From an uncultured Actinomycetes bacterium (GTDB lineage Bacteria; Actinomycetota; Thermoleophilia; Gaiellales; Gaiellaceae), in assembly GCA_903930195.1 (NCBI GenBank), contig CAIYXH010000059.1, forward strand, positions 1 through 13,940: a stretch of DNA of 13,940 bases. The letters run 5' to 3'. The notes beneath the pieces are model-generated. The model saw only the letters and a list, made by a program, of their open reading frames with translations. It was not told the DNA's origin and did no database searches. The translations under genes and the position numbers were made by a program. Of this stretch, positions 1 through 6,129 are shown one piece after another. Within the stretch, counting starts at the first letter, position 1, and each line of letters begins with the position of its first letter.

Positions 1-245
1 AGGCCGGTCACCGCGCGGACGACCTTGATCACGCCGATCTTCTGGCCGCCGGCCTCGGTGAGGATGACGTCGAACGACGTCTTCTCCTCGGCCGCAGCCT
101 CGCCGCCGCCGCCGCCTGCCGGAGCCGCAGCCGCAACCGGCGCAGCCGCCGTGATGCCCCACTCCTCTTCGATCTTGTTCTTGAGCTCGACCAACTCGAG
201 GACGGTCATGCTCCCGAGCTGCTCGAAAACGGTGTCAACCGCCAT
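1..245 (-). CDS. rplL: 50S ribosomal protein L7/L12 (3' end outside window)
   Basis: L7/L12 forms the flexible stalk of the large ribosomal subunit. It binds L10 and recruits translational GTPases. The 81 visible codons show the N-terminal dimerisation and L10-binding helices (residues about 1-30), then an Ala/Gly hinge with five consecutive glycines. The start of the C-terminal domain follows, with the typical IGVIKVVRAVTG segment near the edge. About 40 residues are missing beyond position 1. I chose the ATG at 245 because an AGGAGG lies 7 nt upstream of it. An in-frame ATG at 251 would overlap the rplJ stop by 4 nt, but the Shine-Dalgarno would then be only 1 nt away. The gene is the last visible member of the minus-strand ribosomal operon, and its ribosome site lies within the end of rplJ, so translational coupling is likely. 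Confidence 0.97.
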   Translation of the reverse strand, partial: MAVDTVFEQLGSMTVLELVELKNKIEEEWGITAAAPVAAAAPAGGGGGEAAAEEKTSFDVILTEAGGQKIGVIKVVRAVTG

Positions 246-247
246 CG

Positions 248-985
248 TCATGCCTCCTGGTCGTTATCGGTTTCAGTGGACTCTTCTGCCGGAGCCGCGT
301 CGGCCTCCGTTGCCTCGGCCTCGGGCTCTGCTGCCGTCTCGGGCTCGGGCGTGTCGCCGTCTGCCGCCGGCTCCTCGGGCGCTGCCTCGGCGGCAGGCTC
401 CTCGGTCGTGGCGGGCTCCTCGGTTGCAGCCGGAGCTGCCTCCGCGGCAGGCGCCGCGTCGTCCCCGCCGAGCTGCTCGATGCGGGCATCGATCAGGCCG
501 ATCAGGTTCTGCAGCGGTGCGTTGACGAGCGCGAGCAGCGAGGTGAGCGGTGCGATGACCGCGCCGAGCACCTGGCCCCGGACGACGTCGAGCGGCGGCA
601 GCGTTGCCAGCGCCTGGACATCGTCGGCCGAGATCGAGCGGCCCTGCATGATCCCGCCGCGCAGGGCGAGGACCTTGGTGTCCTTCGCGGAATCGGAGAG
701 CGCCTTCGCAACGGCGACGGCATCTCCGTCCGCATCGACGAATGCGATCGCCGACGGACCCTGCAGCAGGTCGAGCAGCTGCTCGACGCCGGCAGCCTCG
801 GCTGCACGACGCGTCAGCGTGTTCTTCACGACGGTGATGGTGGCGCCCGAGGCGACGAGCTTGTCGCGCAGACCGTCGATCTGCGGCATCGTCAGACCCC
901 GGTAGTCGGTCACGATCAACGTGTCGGCCGTCTGCAGACGCTCGGTGAGCTCCGCGACGATCTTCTCCTTGCCTTCTTTCTGCAT
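248..985 (-). CDS. rplJ: 50S ribosomal protein L10 with long acidic C-terminal tail
   Basis: L10 anchors the L7/L12 dimers to the ribosome. The 245-residue product has the normal L10 core at residues 1-172: an N-terminal KEKIVAEL helix, TLIVTDYRGLT at about 22-32, and VVKNTLTRRA at about 52-61. The C-terminal helix that docks L7/L12 ends near residue 172. L10 is usually about 165-180 residues long. Here a further 73 residues (173-245) are made almost only of Ala, Glu, Pro, Thr and Asp, with TEEPA-like units repeated, so the tail is acidic and probably disordered. The ATG at 985 was preferred to a GTG at 991 because AAGGAGG lies 5 nt before the ATG and overlaps the GTG. Its stop overlaps the ribosome site region of rplL. 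A candidate L10-binding leader lies upstream. Confidence 0.96.
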   Translation of the reverse strand: MQKEGKEKIVAELTERLQTADTLIVTDYRGLTMPQIDGLRDKLVASGATITVVKNTLTRRAAEAAGVEQLLDLLQGPSAIAFVDADGDAVAVAKALSDSAKDTKVLALRGGIMQGRSISADDVQALATLPPLDVVRGQVLGAVIAPLTSLLALVNAPLQNLIGLIDARIEQLGGDDAAPAAEAAPAATEEPATTEEPAAEAAPEEPAADGDTPEPETAAEPEAEATEADAAPAEESTETDNDQEA

Positions 986-999
986 CTCCACCTCCTTCG

Positions 1000-1135
1000 A
1001 ATCGAAAAGCCGTTTGCGTTAAAGGCCGAAGCCCGCGTACAGGCGGGCCTCGGAAAGGAAGGTGGTGCAGATTCCCAGAGGCCGCCTCGGATGGACTTCT
1101 GCCTTGCGGCGACCATCTGTCTCGGGCGACGGGGT
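1000..1135 (-). ncRNA. Ribosomal protein L10 leader (autoregulatory mRNA leader)
   Basis: The 159 nt between rplA and rplJ contain no ORF on the coding strand but are rich in pairing. A GACAG...GGTCGCC arm can pair with GGCGGCCTCTGG further down. Near the 3' end, AGGCCCGC and GCGGGCTT form an 8-bp stem (with one G.U) around CTGTAC, just before the rplJ ribosome site. The position between rplA and rplJ and the paired layout fit the L10 leader family, in which L10-L7/L12 binds the leader and represses rplJL translation. The boundaries are estimated by eye. The assignment rests on position and pairing, not on a covariance-model score. Confidence 0.65.
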
Positions 1136-1144
1136 GCGGTCGTG

Positions 1145-1906
1145 CTAGACGGCTGCTGCCTCCAGCGTCTCTGCCGCGGCTCCGTCGTTCGTCGAGCCGT
1201 TCAGCTCGTCGGCGATGTCCCGCGTCCGCGTCGGATCGACGAAGATGCCGGGGCCCATCGTGCTGGCGAGCGTGATCTTCTTGATGTAGCGCCCCTTCGA
1301 CGCCGACGGCTTCGCGCGCACGATCTCGTCGATCAGGGCGGCGTAGTTCTCGACGAGCTGGCGCTCGTCGAAGCTCCGCTTGCCGATCGGGATGTGCACG
1401 TTCGCGCCGCGGTCGGTGCGGTACTCGAGCTTGCCGGCCTTCGCGTCGCGGACAGCCTTCGCCACGTCGACCGTGACGGTGCCCGTCTTCGGGTTCGGCA
1501 TCAGGCCACGGGGGCCGAGGACGCGACCGAGCTTGCCGACGTTGCCCATCTGGTCGGGCGTCGCGATCGCGACGTCGAAGTCGGTGAAGCCTTCCTCGAT
1601 CCGCTTTGCGAGATCGGCCGAGCCGACGACATCCGCGCCGGCCTCTTCGGCCTCGCGCGCCTTGTCGCCTTCGGCGAAGACAGCAACCCGCGCGGTGCGG
1701 CCGGTGCCGTGCGGCAGCATCAGCGTGCCGCGGAGCTGCTCCTCGGCATGGCGGACGTTCAGGCCCAGGCTGAGGTGCACCTCGACCGTCTCGTCGAACT
1801 TGGCTGCGGCGCCCGACTGGAGCAGGCGCACCGCCGCGACGGGCGAGTAGACCTCCTCGCGATCGATCGCGCCGCGAATGCTCGTGTACCGCTTGCCCTG
1901 CGCCAT
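1145..1906 (-). CDS. rplA: 50S ribosomal protein L1
   Basis: L1 forms the mobile stalk at the ribosomal E site, helps release deacylated tRNA, and in many bacteria represses its own operon. The 253-residue product begins MAQGKRYTSIRGAID and carries the L1 signature LGPRGLMPNPKTG at about residues 130-142. It is slightly longer than the usual 229-235 residues because of an Ala/Glu-rich tail after the family core. The ATG at 1906 was chosen because GGTGGAGG lies about 4 nt upstream. The reading frame stays open for another 42 codons upstream, but those residues do not look like L1. The gene follows rplK with a 106-nt gap that can form several hairpins. Confidence 0.97.
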   Translation of the reverse strand: MAQGKRYTSIRGAIDREEVYSPVAAVRLLQSGAAAKFDETVEVHLSLGLNVRHAEEQLRGTLMLPHGTGRTARVAVFAEGDKAREAEEAGADVVGSADLAKRIEEGFTDFDVAIATPDQMGNVGKLGRVLGPRGLMPNPKTGTVTVDVAKAVRDAKAGKLEYRTDRGANVHIPIGKRSFDERQLVENYAALIDEIVRAKPSASKGRYIKKITLASTMGPGIFVDPTRTRDIADELNGSTNDGAAAETLEAAAV

Positions 1907-1938
1907 CAGACCTCCACCTCGCTGTTCCGTACACGCAC

Positions 1939-1986
1939 CGGGCAAAGCCCGTCGCTCGTCGAGCGGGAGACCGTCGGGTTTCCCGC
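1939..1986 (-). promoter_or_regulatory. Hairpin cluster in the rplK-rplA gap (candidate rplA leader)
   Basis: Three potential stems lie in the untranslated gap before rplA. CGGGC/GCCCG closes a 3-nt loop (1939-1951). CGCTC/GAGCG closes a 3-nt loop (1953-1965). GCGGGA (minus, 1986-1981) pairs with TCCCGC (1968-1963) around a 12-nt loop. The last two overlap, so they could be alternative folds. L1 autoregulation through an mRNA site resembling its 23S rRNA target is known, but I cannot match this sequence to that motif with certainty. Confidence 0.35.
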
Positions 1987-2012
1987 ACCCTTCCCAATGT
2001 CGACCTGGAAGC

Positions 2013-2438
2013 TCACGCTTCCACCTCGACACCCATGCTCCGAGCGGTGCCGGCGATGATCAGCATCGCCTGCTCGACGTTACGTGCGTTCAGATCGGTG
2101 AGCTTCGTCTCGGCGATCGACTGGAGCTGCGCCTTCGTCAGCTTCCCGACCTTCGTCACGTTCGGGACGGACGAGCCCTTCTCGAGCCGCAGCGCCTCCT
2201 TGATCAGGACGGCCGCCGGCGGCGTCTTCGTGATGAAGTCGAAGCTGCGATCCTCGTACACCGAGATCTCGACCGGGATGATCCGGCCGTTCTCGGCCTG
2301 CGTCTGGGCGTTGAACGCCTTGCAGAAATCCATGATGTTGACGCCGTGCTGACCGAGCGCAGGACCGACCGGCGGAGCGGGGTTCGCCTGACCGCCGGGG
2401 ATCTGCAGCTTGATCTTGGTGATGATTTTCTTCGCCAT
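2013..2438 (-). CDS. rplK: 50S ribosomal protein L11
   Basis: L11 binds the GTPase-associated region of 23S rRNA together with the L10 stalk base, and it is the target of thiostrepton-type antibiotics. The 141-residue length is typical of the family. The N-terminal domain shows IKLQIPGGQANPAPPVGPALGQHGVNIMDFCKAFN-type sequence, including the conserved proline-rich GQANPAPPVGPALG at about residues 16-29. The C-terminal RNA-binding domain ends with the usual ARSMGVEVE. The start at 2438 (MAKKIITKIKLQ) is fixed by homology. No clear Shine-Dalgarno is present on the coding strand (GGGACTCCTTTT precedes the ATG), so it may rely on coupling to nusG, which ends 26 nt upstream. Confidence 0.98.
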   Translation of the reverse strand: MAKKIITKIKLQIPGGQANPAPPVGPALGQHGVNIMDFCKAFNAQTQAENGRIIPVEISVYEDRSFDFITKTPPAAVLIKEALRLEKGSSVPNVTKVGKLTKAQLQSIAETKLTDLNARNVEQAMLIIAGTARSMGVEVEA

Positions 2439-2464
2439 AAAAGGAGTCCCAGGGTAGCGGGTTG

Positions 2465-2995
2465 TCAGTCGAGCTTCTTGACCTGGTCGAAGCCGAGCTC
2501 GACCGGGACCTGGCGCTCGAAGATGTCGACCAGCACCTTAAGCTTCTGCTGGTCGGGGTTGACGTCGACGATCTCGCCGTCGAAGTCGGAAAGCGGGCCG
2601 CTCGTGACCTTGACGGACTCGCCGAGCGAGAACTCGACCTGGGCGCGCGGCCGCTCGGCGGTCGCAGCACCGGTCTTGAGGATCCGGTCGACCTCACCCT
2701 GCTGCAGTGGCACGGGCTTCGAGCCGGCGCCGACGAAGCCGGTGACGCCCGGCGTGTTCTTCACGACCGACCAAGCGTCGTCGTTCAGATCCATGTTCAC
2801 GAGGACGTAGCCCGGGAGGACGCGCTTGTCGGTCGCGACCTTCTGGCCGTCCTTCGTCTCGATGACCTGCTCGGTCGGGACGACGACACGCCGGAAGCGC
2901 GGGCGCTGCCCCATCGACTCGATGCGGTGCTCGAGATTGGCCTTGACCTTGTTCTCGTGCCCGGAGTAGGTGTTGACGACGTACCAGCGGAACAT
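2465..2995 (-). CDS. nusG: Transcription termination/antitermination factor NusG
   Basis: NusG binds RNA polymerase and links it to Rho and to the leading ribosome through S10. The 176-residue product has an NGN domain at about residues 1-110 (FRWYVVNTYSGHENKVKANLE, then LPGYVLVNMDLND at 60-72). A KOW domain follows from about residue 123 (FSLGESVKVTSGPLSDFDGEI). It lacks the long acidic N-terminal extension found in many actinobacterial NusG proteins. The reading frame continues upstream through the secE gene, but the ATG at 2995 starts exactly at the conserved MFRWYVVNTYSG. It lies 2 nt after the secE stop with no clear Shine-Dalgarno, which suggests coupling to secE. Confidence 0.97.
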   Translation of the reverse strand: MFRWYVVNTYSGHENKVKANLEHRIESMGQRPRFRRVVVPTEQVIETKDGQKVATDKRVLPGYVLVNMDLNDDAWSVVKNTPGVTGFVGAGSKPVPLQQGEVDRILKTGAATAERPRAQVEFSLGESVKVTSGPLSDFDGEIVDVNPDQQKLKVLVDIFERQVPVELGFDQVKKLD

Positions 2996-2997
2996 GG

Positions 2998-3255
2998 CTA
3001 TCGGAGCAGAACTTTCTGCACGAATTCTTTCCAGACCTGATCGTTCAGCCAGAGGTAGACGCCGACGATCGCGCAGGCGACGAGCACGACGACCGTGCCC
3101 TGGATCACCTGGTTCTGGCCCGGCCACTCGACCTTCTTCAGCTCGGCCCAGGATTCCTGGATGAAGTTGGAGCGGCGTGCCGCAACCTCGTCTACGGGGC
3201 GCGCAGCGCCTCGGCGCGAGAGATTCCCGCCGCCGAGATCAGCCTCACGTGCCAT
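2998..3255 (-). CDS. secE: Preprotein translocase subunit SecE
   Basis: SecE clamps SecY in the Sec protein-export channel of the cytoplasmic membrane. The 85-residue product is a short, single-span SecE. A polar N-terminus of about 30 residues is followed by the family hallmark FIQESWAELKKVEWPGQNQV (about residues 31-50). One hydrophobic segment then follows (VIQGTVVVLVACAIVGVYLWL, about residues 50-70), with a basic C-terminal end. It starts 3 nt after the rpmG stop and ends 2 nt before nusG, so rpmG-secE-nusG look like one tightly packed transcription unit. Confidence 0.96.
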   Translation of the reverse strand: MAREADLGGGNLSRRGAARPVDEVAARRSNFIQESWAELKKVEWPGQNQVIQGTVVVLVACAIVGVYLWLNDQVWKEFVQKVLLR

Positions 3256-3258
3256 GAG

Positions 3259-3423
3259 CTAGCGCGTCTCCCGATGCGCGGTGTGCTTGCCACACCAGCG
3301 GCAGAACTTCTCGAGCTCGACCCGGTCGGGCGTGTTGCGCTTCGACTTGTTGGTCTGGTAGTTGCGCCGCTTGCACACGTTGCAGGCGAGCGTGATCGCA
3401 ACTCTGACTCCGGACTTGGCCAT
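3259..3423 (-). CDS. rpmG: 50S ribosomal protein L33, zinc-binding form
   Basis: This is a small 54-residue large-subunit protein near the E site. MAKSGVRVAITLACNVC begins the protein. Cys14, Cys17, Cys41 and Cys44 form two CxxC knuckles, so this is the zinc-containing (C+) version of L33. Alternative C- copies are used by many actinobacteria under zinc limitation, and none is visible here. The ATG at 3423 was chosen because it starts the conserved protein, although the frame is open for another 24 codons upstream. It is the first gene of the leftward ribosomal/secE/nusG group and faces a divergent tRNA-Met. Confidence 0.96.
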   Translation of the reverse strand: MAKSGVRVAITLACNVCKRRNYQTNKSKRNTPDRVELEKFCRWCGKHTAHRETR

Positions 3424-3491
3424 GGGTGATCTCGATTCCTTCTGAAGACGTTCTCGTTCCCCGGCAGGCTGACGCACCGCCCGGTGGCTGC

Positions 3492-3539
3492 GCAAGTGTA
3501 GCGGGACCGGACCGCTCTCGGCGCAGGCGGTACACTTGC
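3492..3539. promoter_or_regulatory. Divergent promoter region with inverted TACACT boxes
   Basis: TACACTTGC at 3531-3539 on the plus strand has an exact inverted copy at 3500-3492 on the minus strand, separated by 30 nt. TACACT at 3531-3536 ends 12 nt before tRNA-Met and fits a -10 box for it. The minus-strand copy (3500-3495) could be the -10 box for rpmG, leaving a leader of about 65 nt. No convincing -35 hexamer is visible for either. The assignment rests on spacing and symmetry only. Confidence 0.5.
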
Positions 3540-3548
3540 CCCCGACCT

Positions 3549-3622
3549 GGCGGCGTAGCTCAGCTGGTTAGAGCGTCGGACTCATAACCCGAAGGTCGGT
3601 GGTTCGAGCCCACCCGCCGCTA
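3549..3622 (+). tRNA. tRNA-Met (CAT), elongator type
   Basis: This is a complete 74-nt cloverleaf. The acceptor arm GGCGGCG pairs with CGCCGCT through a terminal G1.U72, with discriminator A73. The D arm is GCTC/GAGC, the anticodon loop is CTCATAA, and the T arm is GGTGG-TTCGAGC-CCACC. The 3' CCA is not encoded. The G1.U72 pair, and the absence of the initiator's three G-C pairs next to the anticodon loop, indicate an elongator. A lysidine-modified isoleucine tRNA (CAT) cannot be fully excluded. The anticodon stem has an A31.C39 mismatch below the loop. Its position next to rpmG/secE recalls the metT location in mycobacteria, but here it is divergent. Confidence 0.93.
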
Positions 3623-3645
3623 CTTCCTTTCCGCTTCACACCATA

Positions 3646-3669
3646 GGGACAGGGCTGAAGCCCTGTCCC
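3646..3669. repeat. REP-like palindrome with 10-bp arms
   Basis: GGGACAGGGC and GCCCTGTCCC form a perfect 10-bp stem around a TGAA loop. It lies 24 nt downstream of tRNA-Met and is followed by GCTTTC, so it could act as a weak terminator for the tRNA. A related imperfect palindrome with the same GGGACAG word begins 34 nt further on. The pair looks like a dispersed REP/BIME-type intergenic element. Confidence 0.6.
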
Positions 3670-3702
3670 GCTTTCGACGCCGAGAGCTCGACCGCTGCAG
3701 TC

Positions 3703-3730
3703 GGGACAGGCCCCCTTCGGGGACAGTCCC
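3703..3730. repeat. REP-like imperfect palindrome overlapping the GNAT stop
   Basis: GGGAC (3703-3707) pairs with GTCCC (3726-3730), and inside it CCCC pairs with GGGG around TTC. The element shares the word GGGACAGG with the perfect palindrome at 3646-3669. Its right arm abuts the TAG of the minus-strand GNAT remnant. It could act as a transcript end for that remnant. Confidence 0.5.
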
Positions 3731-4399
3731 TACTCCAGCGTCCAGCCGCGCTCGACTCGGTGCAGCTCACGGAAGCCGTGGCGCAGGGCGAACGCGAGCC
3801 CATCGCCGGCATCGGGCTGCTCGTACGTGACGAGACGATCGACCCCGCCCAGACGGAGCCAGGCCGCCGCATGGCCGAGAAGCCACGTCGCGATCCCGCG
3901 GCAACGCAGCTCGGCGTCGACCCAGAGGTTGCCGATATCGGCCCAGACGAGGGGCGTGACGCGGGCGTCCCGGTCGCCGCGGACGTCGACCTCGATATAG
4001 CCGACCTCGCGACCGTCGCGCAACGCCTCGAAGCGCGTCCCGCAGCGTCCGACGCTCCGCTCGAGCTCGAGCCCTGCGACCGGCGGTGCAGTCTCAGCCG
4101 GCAACGCGGCGATCTCCACCGCCAGGACGATCTCCGTGTGCCCGGTCGCGCGGAAGCCGTGCCGGAGATACAGCGTGCGGATGTGCGGCCAGCAGCTCGC
4201 CAGGTCGTAGGCAGCAAGCGCCGGCAACGCCACACTCGCGTGCCGCTGCGCGACACCCCATCCGGTGAGAACGTCGAGACAGGCGACCATCAGCGCATCC
4301 GCTGCCGCACCGGCAGAGCGACCGAAGACGAGCCAGCGAATCTCGCCGGCGTCCCGATAGGTCGCTCCAACGTTCTCGCCCGAACCAAAGCGATGCAGC
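3730..4399 (-). pseudogene. GNAT-family acetyltransferase remnant, 5' end missing
   Basis: The readable frame encodes about 220 residues of a two-domain GNAT protein. From LLHRFGSGENVG it passes through YRDAGEIRWLVFG, then LYLRHGFRATGHTEIVL (the end of the first GNAT fold). A second GNAT domain follows, with the acetyl-CoA-binding motif RCRGIATWLLGHAA and the closing ALRHGFRELHRVERGWTLE. GNAT enzymes transfer an acetyl group from acetyl-CoA; the substrate here cannot be told. Recognisable GNAT sequence starts at about 4400, exactly where a PilB-type N-terminal domain in another frame stops. The expected N-terminal part of the first domain and a plausible start codon are absent. The first in-frame ATG is internal, at 4290, and would give 186 residues with only half of the first domain. 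A shorter functional protein or an assembly frameshift remains possible. Confidence 0.6.
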
Positions 4400-4771
4400 A
4401 GTGTCGCCGTCGATGCGGTACGGCAGCGCCTCGGCCCGCTCGAGCGTCTGCAGGGAGACCTGCTCGACCGCCTCGGGGTGAACGGTCTCGGAGAGGATGT
4501 CGACGAAGCGCAGGTGGTGACGCGCGGCGCGCGCGCGGGCGACGCCTTCGTCCGTGGCGATGCCCTCGTCGACGAGAGCCTGGGCGAGCGAGCCACGGCC
4601 CGCGCGGCCGAGCGCGGCGGCGAGCCGGTCGCGCGCGACGAGACCCGTGGGCTCGAGCAGGTCGACGATCAGCTCGGCGAGCTCGTTGACCTCGCTCTCA
4701 GGAGCCGGCGGTGGCGGAGCGGCACCCGGAGGGGCGTCGATCCGCAACGGCGTGCCGCGGAATTCGTCCAT
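4400..4771 (-). pseudogene. PilB/GspE ATPase N-terminal domain remnant
   Basis: The ATG at 4771 opens a frame whose first about 124 residues resemble the N-terminal (T2SSE_N/MshEN-like) domain of type IV pilus assembly ATPases. It shows ELAELIVDLLEPTGLVARDRL, then SLAQALVDEGIATDEGVARARA, then HHLRFVDIL..TVHPEAVEQV, ending at ALPYRIDGDT. In intact proteins the sequence continues into the rest of this domain and the Walker-box ATPase. Here those are missing. After about 4400 the frame reads sequence that belongs, one frame over, to a GNAT protein, and it stops at 4094. An intact PilB is about 550 residues. The remnant sits directly downstream of the prepilin peptidase and PilT genes, its natural partners. 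MshEN domains can bind c-di-GMP, but I did not verify the binding residues. Confidence 0.6.
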
Positions 4772-4804
4772 ATGCCTCGATCGAGGTATCGGCAGCAGAG
4801 GGCT

Positions 4805-4818
4805 CCGGCTTGAGCCGG
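4805..4818. repeat. Short intergenic palindrome CCGGCT-TG-AGCCGG
   Basis: This is a perfect 6-bp-arm palindrome in the 58-nt gap between the prepilin peptidase stop and the PilB remnant. A second palindrome, CCTCGATCGAGG, lies at 4775-4786, just before the remnant's start codon. With the palindromes at 3646-3730, these bracket the two gene remnants. It may be a REP-like element or a weak leftward terminator for the prepilin peptidase. Confidence 0.4.
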
Positions 4819-4829
4819 GCTACCGCTGT

Positions 4830-5576
4830 CTAGAGAAGGCGGAGATAGAGGTCGACGAGCCGGTCGCCCGCGAAGAGCGCGACGAGGCCGCCGAGCGCCA
4901 GGAACGGCGCGAAGGGGATCGCCATCTTCCGCGCCGCGGCACCGTGCCGGACGAAGAGGACGATCGAGGGAACGAGCGCGAAGATCATCCCGGCGAGCAG
5001 CGCCACCGGAACGGCGCGGCCGACGCCGATGCCGAGGAGCAGCGCGAGCTTCACGTCGCCCATGCCCATCCCGCGCGGGTAGGCGAGCGCGACGACGAAG
5101 AGGAAGAGCGCAGCGCCGAGCCCGGAAGCGGCCCAGACGACGCTCGGATGCCAGAGGAGCTGCAGCGCGAGCACCGCGACCGACGCCGGCAGGACGACCA
5201 GGTTCGGGACGACGCGCTCCTCGATATCCGTCGCCGAGACGGCGACGAGCGCGGCGCAGAAGAGCGCGGCAGCAAGCGAGCGCCAGGTCGGCCCCCAGAC
5301 GAAGACGGAGGCCGCCGCGAGCGCCGCGGTGCCGAACTCGACCGCGGGGTAGCGCAGCCCGATCCCCGTCTTGCACGTGTGGCAGCGGCCGCGGAGCAGG
5401 AGGTAGGAGACGAGCGGGATGTTGTCGCGCGAGCGGATCGGCGTGTGGCAGCTCATGCAGGCGGAGCGCGGCGTCACGATCGACTGGCCGGACGGCAGGC
5501 GCGAGGCGACGACGTTGAGGAAGCTGCCGACGGCAAGGCCGGGAGCGAAGGCGAAGGCGGCGAGTGCGGCGGTCAT
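4830..5576 (-). CDS. pilD: Type IV prepilin peptidase / N-methyltransferase (A24 family)
   Basis: This polytopic membrane aspartyl protease cleaves the leader of type IV prepilins after Gly and methylates the new N-terminus. The 248-residue product has the N-terminal GSFLNVVASRLP (about residues 17-28). The cytoplasmic methyltransferase loop carries two CxxC pairs (Cys40/Cys43 and Cys65/Cys68). The two catalytic aspartates are Asp117 in TDIEERVVPN and Asp174 in GMGMGDVK. Seven to eight hydrophobic segments follow the family pattern. Both the cysteine and aspartate sets are intact, so it is predicted to be bifunctional and active. It lies 31 nt downstream of the pilin-like gene and probably shares its transcript. 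It is followed by the PilB remnant. Confidence 0.93.
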   Translation of the reverse strand: MTAALAAFAFAPGLAVGSFLNVVASRLPSGQSIVTPRSACMSCHTPIRSRDNIPLVSYLLLRGRCHTCKTGIGLRYPAVEFGTAALAAASVFVWGPTWRSLAAALFCAALVAVSATDIEERVVPNLVVLPASVAVLALQLLWHPSVVWAASGLGAALFLFVVALAYPRGMGMGDVKLALLLGIGVGRAVPVALLAGMIFALVPSIVLFVRHGAAARKMAIPFAPFLALGGLVALFAGDRLVDLYLRLL

Positions 5577-5607
5577 GACAGCTCTATCGGCAGACGGCGC
5601 GGCGAGG

Positions 5608-6129
5608 TTAAGAGGGAGTTGCGTTCCGCAGCGCGATCGCGTCCGTGAGCGTGAATGCGTCGCTCGCGCTGCTCGTCGTGTCGACGGTGAGCGCGAGCTG
5701 CAGGCGCGGCAGGTCTCCCGTCGCAGTGACGAGTGAGAACGGCGCGGTGGACGTGATCGAGCTGACGTACTTGATCGTCGAGGCCCCCGCGCAGCTCGCC
5801 GAGACGTAGCGCGTGAAGACGCCGCTCGTGACGCACCAGCTGACGGTGCCGGTGGCGTGGGAGCACTGGCTCGGGAGCGTCAGCTTCACGCCCTGGCCCC
5901 CACCGAGGATCGTGGCGCTCGTCGCGCAGCGCGCCTCGAACTCGAGGCGGTCAAACGCAAGGCGGACGTTCTGCTGCGAGCTCATGCGCGCCTGCGCGTC
6001 GGACGAGGCGCGTGTCCCCGAGACGAGGATGTTCGAGAGCCCCACCATCACGAGCCCGAGCAGGATGCAGACGACGAGCAGCTCGACGAGCGTGAAGCCG
6101 GACTCCTCGCGGAGGAGCCGCTCCTTCAT
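5608..6129 (-). CDS. Type IV pilin-like / pseudopilin protein
   Basis: The 173-residue protein has a type III signal sequence: a short charged leader (MKERLLREESG), cleavage predicted after Gly11, then FTLVELLVVCILLGLVMVGLSNIL. Glu at mature position +5 is the residue needed for assembly of most pilins. The remainder is a Ser/Thr/Ala-rich globular domain with several cysteines (CATS, SQCSH, SWCV, SASC), probably forming disulfides outside the membrane. It resembles minor pilins of the PilW/GspJ/ComGF kind more than a major pilin, but the subtype is uncertain. Its ATG overlaps the pilT stop by 4 nt (ATGA), so the two genes are translationally coupled. The prepilin peptidase that should process it is the next gene. 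Confidence 0.88.
   Translation of the reverse strand: MKERLLREESGFTLVELLVVCILLGLVMVGLSNILVSGTRASSDAQARMSSQQNVRLAFDRLEFEARCATSATILGGGQGVKLTLPSQCSHATGTVSWCVTSGVFTRYVSASCAGASTIKYVSSITSTAPFSLVTATGDLPRLQLALTVDTTSSASDAFTLTDAIALRNATPS

Noticed and set aside
245..251. Alternative rplL start at ATG 251 giving an ATGA overlap with rplJ
   Set aside because: The AGGAGG would then be only 1 nt from the start codon; ATG 245 has a 7-nt spacing and begins MAVDTVFEQL.
273..1997. 574-codon open frame on the minus strand across rplJ and rplA
   Set aside because: It is an alternative frame of two well-supported ribosomal protein genes and gives an Arg-rich product without domains.
3575..3591. A31.C39 mismatch in the tRNA-Met anticodon stem as a sign of a pseudo-tRNA
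   Set aside because: All other stems are intact, and a single mismatch next to the anticodon loop is tolerated in functional tRNAs.
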